Below are positions 6,591 through 12,528 of a DNA stretch of 12,528 bases, one piece after another; the stretch's first letter is position 1; each line of letters starts with the position of its first letter. The stretch is from positions 1 to 12,528 of the forward strand of contig QHUD01000113.1 in NCBI GenBank assembly GCA_003221085.1, written 5' to 3'. The notes beneath the pieces are model-generated. The model was given only the letters and a program-made list of their open reading frames with translations. It ran no database searches and was not told where the DNA came from. Origin of the DNA: Gemmatimonadota bacterium (GTDB lineage: Bacteria > Gemmatimonadota > Gemmatimonadetes > Gemmatimonadales > GWC2-71-9). A program made the position numbers and the translations under genes.

Positions 6591-6848
6591 ATGGATCTCA
6601 GGCTGAGTCGTGCGCAGTACGACGCCGTCCGTGGCGCGCGGCATCTCCCGGACGTCCTCAAGAAGGCGCTCGACGGTGCCACGCGATCGGCGGACGGGCA
6701 CGTGCTACACCTCACGTACGAGGAAGCCACGGCGCTGAACGAGCTGTGCGCCTGGAACGTGCACACCGACGCGAGTGGGGCGGTAACGCCGGAGTCCAGG
6801 GTGTTCGATGACCTGGTGAAAGCGATCCTGACGCACCCGGACTATTGA
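6591..6848 (+). CDS. 85-residue conserved-looking protein of unknown function
   Basis: A small soluble protein (pI near neutral, no membrane segment) with ATG 6591 preceded by AAGGGAG 4 nt upstream, a strong ribosome-binding site. The first half is basic and helical (LRLSRAQYDAVRGARHLPDV), the middle contains a YEEATALNELCAWNV helix, and the C-terminal part DDLVKAILTHPDY is acidic then aromatic. I do not recognise a family. It is divergent from the ketosynthase across 67 bases. A weak promoter-like pair, TTGCGA (6531-6536) and AAGATT (6554-6559) with a 17-nt spacer, lies there. The S9 peptidase follows 43 bases downstream, so the two may share a transcript. Confidence 0.75.
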   Translation: MDLRLSRAQYDAVRGARHLPDVLKKALDGATRSADGHVLHLTYEEATALNELCAWNVHTDASGAVTPESRVFDDLVKAILTHPDY

Positions 6849-6880
6849 CGGACAGTCGGACGGGCGGACTGTCGGACGGG
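6847..6880 (+). repeat. Octamer tandem repeat between the 85-residue gene and the S9 peptidase gene
   Basis: Four consecutive 8-bp units: GACGGACA, GTCGGACG, GGCGGACT, GTCGGACG. They start inside the upstream TGA stop and run to the ribosome-binding site of the S9 gene. This is the only copy of the family that is essentially intergenic. Confidence 0.75.
6851..6873 (+). promoter_or_regulatory. Possible hairpin in the S9 peptidase leader
   Basis: GACAGTC (6851-6857) and GACTGTC (6867-6873) form a perfect 7-bp stem with a 9-nt GC-rich loop, made from octamer-repeat variants. It lies 3 nt after the upstream stop and 18 nt before the S9 start. There is no T-tract, so a terminator is not supported. 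A leader hairpin or processing site is possible. Confidence 0.35.
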
Positions 6881-6891
6881 AAGGCGACAAA

Positions 6892-8937
6892 ATGAAACGG
6901 TTCCTGGTCGCGCTGGGATGTCTCACCTTTCCCGTTTCCCTGTTCCCGTTTCCCGTTCTGTTCGCCCAGAAGCGCGCGATCACCATCGACGACTATCTCG
7001 CGCTCAAAGCGGTCGGCAACCCGCAGCTCTCACCCGACGGGAAGTGGGTCGCCTACACCGTCACCGAGTACTCCCTCAAGGACAACCGCGGCATCACGCG
7101 CATCTGGCTCGCCGACCTAGCGAGCGGGTCGGCGCGCCAACTCACGGCCGGTCCGGGATCGGATCGGCAGCCGCGCTGGTCGCCGGACGGCCGCACGCTC
7201 GCCTTCGTCTCCACGCGGGAGAACGGCGCGCAGCTGTGGGTCCTCCCGGTCGCCGGCGGCGAGGCGCGGCGCGTGACGACGCTCGCCGACGGCGTGTTCG
7301 ATCCCGTGTGGCTGCCCGACGGCACGGGGCTCGTGGTCACGAGCGACATCAAGTGGCCCCCGCAGCAGGAGATCGACCGGCGCAACGGCGACTTCCCGAC
7401 CGACGCGCGTCTCTGGACCGGCCTGCTGTGGCGACACTGGGACGATTGGCGCGCCGGCAAGCGCCAGCATCTGTTCGCCGTCACGCTGGGCGACGGCAGC
7501 ACCAGAGACCTGACGCCGGTAGACCACGACGTCCCGACGATCGCGACCGGGGGCGACGGCGACGTCAGCGTCTCACCCGACGGGAAGGAGATCGCCGTCG
7601 CCATGCATGGCGATTCGACGGTCGCCGACAATACCAGCGTCGACGTCTACATCATGGGGCACGACGGCTCCGGGATGCGCGCGTTGACGACAGGACTCGG
7701 CGCGGACAATACGCCGCGGTATTCACCCGACGGCAAGTGGCTCGCGTACCTCTCGATGGAGCGGGCCGGGTTCGAGGCCGATCGACAACGGCTGATGCTG
7801 GTCGGACGGGCGGATGGGCGGACGGGCGGGCCGACCGTCGAGGCGACCAAGGGCTGGACGCTCTCCGTGGGGTCCTACACCTGGTGCCCCGATGCGAAGT
7901 GCATCTACGGCGTCGTCGAAGAGCGCGGGCGCGACAACATCTACCGCATCGACCTCCCGTCGTTCCGTCGCTCGATCGTGGTTGGCGGGGCCGGGGTCAA
8001 CACGGATGTGCAGGTCATGCCCGACGGTCGGGACGTCGTGTACTTGCACCAGAGCAACACGCAGCCGACCGAGGTCTGGCTCGCGGGCCGGCAGGTCACA
8101 CATCACACCGACGCGGCGCTCGAGACCCTCGATCTCCGGCCGCTCGAGGGATTTGGGTTCGTCGGCGCGCTGGGAGATTCCGCGTTCGGGTGGCTGCTCA
8201 AGCCCCCGGGCTTCGACCCCGCCAAGCGGTATCCGCTCATCTACCTGATCCACGGTGGGCCGCAGGGTGCGTGGGCCGACTACTGGGGGGCGCGCTGGAA
8301 CTACGCGATGTTCGCGTCGCGCGGATACGTGGTGGCCGCGGTGAACTTCCATGGCTCGACCGGCTACGGTCAGAAGTTCACGGACGCGATTTCGCAGCAC
8401 TGGGGGGACTATCCGTACCAGGACCTGATGAAGGGCCTCGACGTCGTGGCGCGCCTCCCCTACGTCGATTCGACCCGGATGGGCGCGGCGGGTGGGTCCT
8501 ACGGCGGCTACATGATCTACTGGATCGCCGGGCACAGCGGCCGCTTCAAGACGCTGGTCTCGCACGACGGCGTCTTCAATCCGGTGAGCATGGCGGGCAG
8601 CACGGAAGAGCTCTGGTTCATGGACTGGGAGTTCGGCGGCACACCGTACGCGAACCGCGCGCTGTACGAAAAATGGTCGCCCCTGAATTTCGTGCAGAAC
8701 TGGCAGACGCCGATCCTGATCGTGCACTCCCAGCTCGACTATCGCGTGGACCTGTCGGAGGGCTACCAGGCGTTCACCGCCGCCAAGGTGCACGGCGTGC
8801 CGGCCAAGTTCCTCTACTTCCCCGACGAGGGCCACTGGGTGCTGCGGCCGCGTAACCGCCGCCTGTGGTGGGGCACGGTGCTCGACTGGATCGATCAGTA
8901 CCTGAAGCCCGCGCCGACCGGGGCGGGGGCTCGCTGA
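6892..8937 (+). CDS. Secreted S9 family (prolyl oligopeptidase-type) serine peptidase
   Basis: A 681-residue exported peptidase expected to cleave peptides in the periplasm or outside. The signal peptide covers residues 1-25 (MKRFLVALGC... ending VLFAQ). Residues about 30-400 are a TolB-like beta-propeller with repeated SPDGKW / SPDGRTLAF / SPDGKEIAV blades. The C-terminal alpha/beta hydrolase has an oxyanion-hole HGGP beginning at H454, nucleophile S536 in GGSYGGYM, acid D616 in SQLDYRVD and H648 in DEGHWV: a complete triad. The size fits S9B/S9C dipeptidyl or acylaminoacyl peptidases; I cannot tell which from sequence alone. ATG 6892 has GGGAAGG 7 nt upstream. An octamer repeat is inserted in frame at about residues 304-314. 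Its TGA overlaps the next start by one base (TGATG). Confidence 0.93.
   Translation: MKRFLVALGCLTFPVSLFPFPVLFAQKRAITIDDYLALKAVGNPQLSPDGKWVAYTVTEYSLKDNRGITRIWLADLASGSARQLTAGPGSDRQPRWSPDGRTLAFVSTRENGAQLWVLPVAGGEARRVTTLADGVFDPVWLPDGTGLVVTSDIKWPPQQEIDRRNGDFPTDARLWTGLLWRHWDDWRAGKRQHLFAVTLGDGSTRDLTPVDHDVPTIATGGDGDVSVSPDGKEIAVAMHGDSTVADNTSVDVYIMGHDGSGMRALTTGLGADNTPRYSPDGKWLAYLSMERAGFEADRQRLMLVGRADGRTGGPTVEATKGWTLSVGSYTWCPDAKCIYGVVEERGRDNIYRIDLPSFRRSIVVGGAGVNTDVQVMPDGRDVVYLHQSNTQPTEVWLAGRQVTHHTDAALETLDLRPLEGFGFVGALGDSAFGWLLKPPGFDPAKRYPLIYLIHGGPQGAWADYWGARWNYAMFASRGYVVAAVNFHGSTGYGQKFTDAISQHWGDYPYQDLMKGLDVVARLPYVDSTRMGAAGGSYGGYMIYWIAGHSGRFKTLVSHDGVFNPVSMAGSTEELWFMDWEFGGTPYANRALYEKWSPLNFVQNWQTPILIVHSQLDYRVDLSEGYQAFTAAKVHGVPAKFLYFPDEGHWVLRPRNRRLWWGTVLDWIDQYLKPAPTGAGAR
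6931..6958 (+). repeat. Heptamer tandem repeat (CCCGTTT x4) in S9 signal peptide
   Basis: Consecutive 7-bp units CCCGTTT, CCCTGTT, CCCGTTT, CCCGTTC. Three units equal seven codons, so the repeat yields a quasi-periodic Phe-Pro-Val peptide that forms the hydrophobic core of the signal sequence (FPVSLFPFPV). Confidence 0.7.
7801..7832 (+). repeat. Octamer tandem repeat inside the S9 propeller coding region
   Basis: Four consecutive units GTCGGACG, GGCGGATG, GGCGGACG, GGCGGGCC, translated as VGRADGRTGGP. They sit between a propeller strand (RQRLMLV) and the following TKGWTLSVG strand, where family members usually have a short beta-turn. The reading frame is preserved through and after the repeat. 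Confidence 0.75.
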
Positions 8938-9326
8938 TGAGCAGGGGGGAGCCGTTCCTCAGGACGCTGACGCGGAGCAGCGTCGTCGCCGGGGTGCTGG
9001 GGCTCGTGCTCCTGCTCGCCCTCCCCCGCCACGCCTCCGTGTTCTCCGACTTCGTGGATGTGTTTGCCGTGGCGTTCTGTTTCGCGTTCCTGGCGCCCTA
9101 CGTCGATCAGCTGTTGCTCGCGTTGCCCGGGATCCGAATCGGCGTGGGACCGGCGGTGCGCGTTGTCGGCTGGTTCGCCGGTGGGCTGTGGTGCAGCGTG
9201 ATCGCGCGCTGGCTGTGGATGCAGTTGGGGCGCGATCTGCGGGATTTGCCCGGGCTCATGTGGGGCGGTGTGCTCTTGGTGGTCCTCGAGTTGGTGGCCA
9301 GGAAACCAGGGACCAGCGATCAGTAG
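8937..9326 (+). CDS. Four-helix integral membrane protein of unknown function
   Basis: A 129-residue protein starting at the ATG of the TGATG overlap with the S9 stop, so probably translated by coupling. The frame is open further upstream inside the S9 gene but without support. Hydrophobic segments lie near residues 14-30, 36-56, 73-92 and 105-121, with short polar loops and a charged C-terminus (RKPGTSDQ). The second segment contains FCFAFLAPYVDQLL. No family recognised. Position in the S9 operon suggests a membrane partner or an unrelated housekeeping passenger; there is no sequence evidence for either. Ends in TAG, 15 bases from the convergent M1 gene. Confidence 0.75.
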   Translation: MSRGEPFLRTLTRSSVVAGVLGLVLLLALPRHASVFSDFVDVFAVAFCFAFLAPYVDQLLLALPGIRIGVGPAVRVVGWFAGGLWCSVIARWLWMQLGRDLRDLPGLMWGGVLLVVLELVARKPGTSDQ

Positions 9327-9354
9327 CGGTTCACAGACGGACTACTGGGTCCCT
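9308..9354. terminator. Imperfect inverted repeat across two convergent stop codons
   Basis: AGGGACC (9308-9314) pairs with GGTCCCT (9348-9354), and CAGTAG (9321-9326) pairs with CTACTG (9342-9347). The left arm has a 6-nt bulge and the loop is 15 nt. The inner stem is built from the Gln-TAG ends of both convergent genes. It could serve as a bidirectional transcription end structure, but there is no T-tract on either strand. Confidence 0.35.
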
Positions 9355-11288
9355 GCTCTCTGCCACGTATTGTTCCCCCGTCGCACATCCGGGAAATTCT
9401 GCGCCGGATCGATCTCCACCTTCACGACGTCCGCCGGGACTTTGCGCTGGTACACGAACCGGTTCCCGAGGTACCAGATCTCGACGGGAAGACGAACGCT
9501 CTCCGTGGCCCCGTTGGCGTAGGTGAGCCGCAGGTCGACGGGCATGGGGAGCCCGCCGAGGCTCGAGAGATAGAGCAGCGCGCTCGTCCCTGTGGAGTCG
9601 GTCCGGGCGCGCACCGAGTCCACCGCGAGGTCCACCACGTCGGTCCGGTAGAACCAGCCGCGCCAGAACCACGAGAGGTCTTCCCCGAGCCCGTCTTCCA
9701 TGGAGCGGAAGAAGTCCGCCGGCGTGGGATGCTTGTACGCCCAGCGCCGGATGTATTCGCGGAATGCGGCGTCGAACCGCGCCGTGTCTGCGAGGATGTG
9801 CTCGCGCAGCAAATAGAGGCCCGTCGCGGGCTTGTCGTATTCCGCCTGACCCAGCAGCGGCGGGGGAACCCGGTCAGCCGGAAGCATCGACGGCACATCC
9901 AGGCCCGTGGCGGCGAAGCGCGCCCACTGGGCTGCACCGCCCCGGTCGCGCGGCGCTGGCTCGTGGTAGAACGCGAGGGTCGAATAGATGTTCATGAACG
10001 TGTTGAATCCCTCGTCCATCCAGGCGTACAGCCGCTCGTTCGATCCCACGATCATGGGAAACCACTGGTGGCCCAGCTCGTGCGTCGTCACGCCGAACAA
10101 GCCGCGATTCCCGGCGCGGTGCCCGCAGAACACGATCATCGGGTACTCCATCCCGCCCACCGGACCGGCGACGTTGATCGCGGTCGGATAGGGGTACCGG
10201 AACCATTTCTCGGAGTAATGCTTGATCGAGTGACGGGCGTACTCCGTGGAGCGCGCCCAGTCGGCGTTCGCCTCCGGCGGATAGAACGACTGGATCAGGA
10301 CGCCGTCGTACCCGCTCGCGTCCCAGATGAAATTGGCCGCCGCCGCCCAGGCGACGTCGCGCACGTTCTTGGCGGTGAAATGCCAGGTGAGCATCGGTCG
10401 CGAGCCCGCGGGCCGGCTGAACGACTGCCCGACGTCCGCCTTGGGGATGATGGCGACGGTGGAGTCCGACCGGAGCGCCCGGGAGAGCCGCGCGCGCTGG
10501 TCCGGCGTGAGCACCTCGATGGCGTTGGTGAGCGTGCCGGTCGCGGTCACGACGAAGCTCCTCGGCACGGTAATCGAGACGTCGAAGTCGCCGTACTCGA
10601 GGTAGAACTCGCCCTGGCCCAGGTACTGCTCGGTGTTCCAGCCACGCACGTCGTCGTACACCGCGACCCGCGGGTACCACTGCGCGACTTCATACAGCCA
10701 GCCCCCGGGAAACTGCTCCCGCCCCATCCGGTCCGATCCGTGCTCCGGCACCTCGAAGCGGTACGCCAGCTCGAGCTCCGCCCGCCCGCCAGGCGCGAGC
10801 GGCCGGTCGAGGTCCACGCGCTGCATCGTGCCGTTGTCCGTGGTGGCGAGGGGGACGCGGCCGGCGGCCCGCCCCACCCGCCGGACGGCGCGCACGTACT
10901 CGATCGTATAGCCACCCTCGAATCCCCGGCCCGCGAACCGCGCGTCGGTCGGGCTCAGGGCGGCGCCCCGGCTGTTCGCCTTGTAGATGTTCTGGTCCAG
11001 CTGCAGCCAGAGGTAGCGCAGGGTATCGGGAGAGTTGTTGGCGTATCGCAGGGTCTCCGATCCCGCGATCGTGTGGGTCGCGGTATCGAGCGTGGCCCGG
11101 ATGGTGTAGTCGGCGCGCTGCTGCCAGTAGCGCGGCCCCGGCGTGCCCGAGCCCTCGCGTACCTCGTCGGGCGTCGGGAGGACGAGCCGCCGGAACGGCG
11201 CCGTGTCGCCCACCTGAGGGGGGAGCGGCGGGAGTGGGGACGCGGCGGGCTGCTGGAGCGCGCCGAGCACGAGTGCCAGAGCCAGCAT
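9342..11288 (-). CDS. Secreted M1 family (aminopeptidase N-like) zinc metallopeptidase
   Basis: A 648-residue protein with a short hydrophobic N-terminus (LALALVLGAL) that may act as a signal peptide but lacks a basic N-region. Residues about 55-260 form the M1 N-terminal beta domain (YTIRATLD, LRYLWLQLDQNIYKA). The catalytic domain has HELGH with H403, E404 and H407, followed 18 residues later by the third ligand E426 in WMDEGF, an exact HExxH-x18-E gluzincin site. The exopeptidase motif normally GAMEN reads GGMEYP (M380-E381), so the Asn is replaced by Tyr. A C-terminal helical region (YDKPATGLYLLREHIL, WFWRGWFYRTD) is typical of short M1 enzymes without the ERAP-like C-domain. Start ATG 11288-11286 has GGAGGA 4 nt upstream and overlaps the upstream EamA stop by one base (TAATG), indicating an operon. 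Confidence 0.92.
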   Translation of the reverse strand: MLALALVLGALQQPAASPLPPLPPQVGDTAPFRRLVLPTPDEVREGSGTPGPRYWQQRADYTIRATLDTATHTIAGSETLRYANNSPDTLRYLWLQLDQNIYKANSRGAALSPTDARFAGRGFEGGYTIEYVRAVRRVGRAAGRVPLATTDNGTMQRVDLDRPLAPGGRAELELAYRFEVPEHGSDRMGREQFPGGWLYEVAQWYPRVAVYDDVRGWNTEQYLGQGEFYLEYGDFDVSITVPRSFVVTATGTLTNAIEVLTPDQRARLSRALRSDSTVAIIPKADVGQSFSRPAGSRPMLTWHFTAKNVRDVAWAAAANFIWDASGYDGVLIQSFYPPEANADWARSTEYARHSIKHYSEKWFRYPYPTAINVAGPVGGMEYPMIVFCGHRAGNRGLFGVTTHELGHQWFPMIVGSNERLYAWMDEGFNTFMNIYSTLAFYHEPAPRDRGGAAQWARFAATGLDVPSMLPADRVPPPLLGQAEYDKPATGLYLLREHILADTARFDAAFREYIRRWAYKHPTPADFFRSMEDGLGEDLSWFWRGWFYRTDVVDLAVDSVRARTDSTGTSALLYLSSLGGLPMPVDLRLTYANGATESVRLPVEIWYLGNRFVYQRKVPADVVKVEIDPAQNFPDVRRGNNTWQRAGTQ

Positions 11289-12220
11289 TATTCCTCCATC
11301 TTCGCTTCGGAGAGGTAGCTCGCGGCCACGCCGCCGACCACCATCGTGAGCCCGAGCCAGCCGAGGAGCGAGAGTTCCTGCTTGAAGAGGAGTAAGGCGA
11401 GCAACGCGCCCACCACCGGCTCGATGGTCGCCGCAACCGACGTGAGCGCTGCGTCGATTCGCTTCACCGCGGCGAAGAAGAAGAAGTTGGCCGCGAGGAC
11501 GGAGCCGAGAGAGAGTAACAACACGTAAATCCCCGCGCCCGCGGTATGGGGTGGGAGCGGTGTGTGTCCCGTCACCGGGAGCACGATCGCGAGCACCGCG
11601 ATCCCGCCGAGAATCTCGAGGAAGAGGACCTGCGTTGCGCCGTAGCGCGGCACGGCGTAGCGGGCCAAGAGCGTCGTGCCGGCAAAGGAGAGCATGGCGA
11701 GCAAGCCGCCCGCGACGCCTTGAATCAGGCTCGGCAGCGGGATCGCCGCCGCTCCGGCGCCGCGGCTGCCACCTTGGACGGTGAGCGCGGCCCCGGCCAT
11801 CACGACGAGCGCGAGGACGATCCGCAGGGCGGTGAGCTGCTCGCCCAGGAGTGGCTTCGCGAGAATGGCGACCAGCACCGGCGCGATGTAGAGCAGCGCC
11901 GCCGCCCCCGCGACGCCCGTTCCCGCGATGCCGAACTGGTAGGCCACCTCGAACAGCGCGACCAGCGCGCCGCCGCCGAGCCCCACGAGGACCCAGGCCC
12001 GCCGATCGATCCGGAACAATTGCGGGCGGAACAGTCCGTACACGAGGAATCCGAGCAGGCCGATCACGAGGCGCCAGAAGCCGATCCCGGTGATCGCCTC
12101 GCCGGCGCGGTACAGCGCCGTCGACAGCGGGCCCGTAGTGCCCCAGATGGCGCCGGCCGCGAGCGCGAACAGATAGCCCGCGAGGCGGCTCGCGCGCGGC
12201 GTGGTAGCGGTGGCGGTCAT
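11288..12220 (-). CDS. EamA/DMT-superfamily transporter
   Basis: A 310-residue inner-membrane protein with ten predicted helices in two EamA repeats. The first repeat runs from about residue 12 to 148 and contains the signature YIAPVLVAILAKPLLGEQLT. The second runs from about 165 to 302 and contains ATIEPVVGALLALLLFKQELS. Family members export or exchange amino acids and other small metabolites; the substrate cannot be read from the sequence. The length matches the usual 280-310 residues. No good Shine-Dalgarno precedes ATG 12220-12218 (a GGAGG lies about 17 nt away), so the start is chosen for fit to the family. It is followed with a one-base overlap by the secreted M1 peptidase and preceded by a same-strand gene 34 nt upstream. 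Confidence 0.9.
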   Translation of the reverse strand: MTATATTPRASRLAGYLFALAAGAIWGTTGPLSTALYRAGEAITGIGFWRLVIGLLGFLVYGLFRPQLFRIDRRAWVLVGLGGGALVALFEVAYQFGIAGTGVAGAAALLYIAPVLVAILAKPLLGEQLTALRIVLALVVMAGAALTVQGGSRGAGAAAIPLPSLIQGVAGGLLAMLSFAGTTLLARYAVPRYGATQVLFLEILGGIAVLAIVLPVTGHTPLPPHTAGAGIYVLLLSLGSVLAANFFFFAAVKRIDAALTSVAATIEPVVGALLALLLFKQELSLLGWLGLTMVVGGVAASYLSEAKMEE

Positions 12221-12254
12221 GGGCCGAAGGATAGAAGCCTCCGGCCGGATCTGG

Positions 12255-12528
12255 CTAGTGCGGTTGCACGGCCGTGCGGATCGCCTGGGAGACCGCGTCC
12301 ACGTCTCCCGGCCGACCCCACCACTCGAGCGCGAAGCGGCCCAAGGCCAGCAGGGTGAGCAGGCCGCCCAACAGCGCCAGGGCGATCCGGAAGCCCGGCG
12401 ACCGGGGCTGGAGCTCGGTGGGGACCAGGGCCACCACGAGACACACGATCCCCGGCGCGAGCCAGATCGGCAGCAGTGCGCGGGCGAACCACGTCATCCG
12501 GAACCGGCCGCCCAGGGCGGTCTTGCCG
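12255..12528 (-). CDS. Small two-helix membrane protein, possibly partial at right edge
   Basis: The open frame continues to the right edge (reading GKTALGGRFR before the first Met), so the true start may lie outside. The Met at 12497-12495 would give 80 residues but has no ribosome-binding site. Visible hydrophobic segments are ALLPIWLAPGIVCLVVALVP and GFRIALALLGGLLTLLALG, followed by an aromatic RFALEWWGRPGD stretch and an amphipathic tail. No family recognised. Ends in TAG 34 nt before the EamA start on the same strand, so likely the first visible gene of that operon. Confidence 0.6.
   Translation of the reverse strand, partial: GKTALGGRFRMTWFARALLPIWLAPGIVCLVVALVPTELQPRSPGFRIALALLGGLLTLLALGRFALEWWGRPGDVDAVSQAIRTAVQPH

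Noticed and set aside
6847..6880. Octamer repeats as a CRISPR array or iteron origin
   Set aside because: Units are 8 bp with no spacers and there are no cas or rep genes nearby. They are simple tandem repeats.
6918..8855. Forward open frame of 645 codons in another phase of the S9 gene
   Set aside because: The in-phase S9 frame carries the full catalytic triad and propeller motifs. The alternative is Arg-rich shadow sequence.
9729..11318. Forward open frame of 529 codons
   Set aside because: Antisense to the M1 peptidase, which has a complete zinc site. The forward product is low-complexity Arg/His/Val with no motif.

Overview
This is a high-GC, gene-dense bacterial chromosome segment with twelve supported genes and no rRNA, tRNA, CRISPR array or transposase. 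The mix of secreted M16, S9 and M1 peptidases, an EamA transporter, a small Cys4 protein and several short membrane orphans fits a free-living, probably soil or sediment, Gemmatimonadota-like bacterium. That placement is inferred from gene content and style, not from a marker gene. No gene-free stretch reaches 300 bases. The longest gaps are the divergent promoter regions at 2585-2666 and 6524-6590, plus 973-1076 if the Cys4 protein starts at its internal Met.

Left part (1-2312): a leftward gene cut by the left edge encodes an Hpt phosphotransfer domain, a very proline-rich linker and a response-regulator receiver. Divergent from it are a small four-cysteine protein and a membrane protein with a degenerate HD/HD-GYP domain. 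Together they look like a signalling patch.

Middle (2309-5524): a small leftward membrane protein is divergent from a translationally coupled pair of secreted M16 peptidases. The first has the zinc site HxxEH. The second has lost it but keeps the Arg/Tyr substrate-binding pair, so the two probably form one heteromeric protease.

5528-9326: a leftward stand-alone ketoacyl-ACP synthase III is divergent from an 85-residue orphan. Downstream of the orphan are a secreted S9 serine peptidase with a TolB-like propeller and a coupled four-helix membrane protein.

Right part (9342-12528): a leftward operon runs from a partial membrane protein at the right edge, through an EamA/DMT-type transporter, into a secreted M1 metallopeptidase that overlaps the transporter by one base.

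The most unusual signal is a family of strict 8-bp tandem repeats (GGCGGACG and variants). It occurs in both orientations at several sites: both M16 signal-peptide regions, the leader of the S9 gene, and in frame inside the S9 propeller. A separate 7-bp tandem repeat (CCCGTTT) forms the hydrophobic core of the S9 signal peptide. The signal-peptide regions of three exported peptidases thus overlap microsatellite-like DNA, and all three end in an Ala-Gln likely cleavage site.
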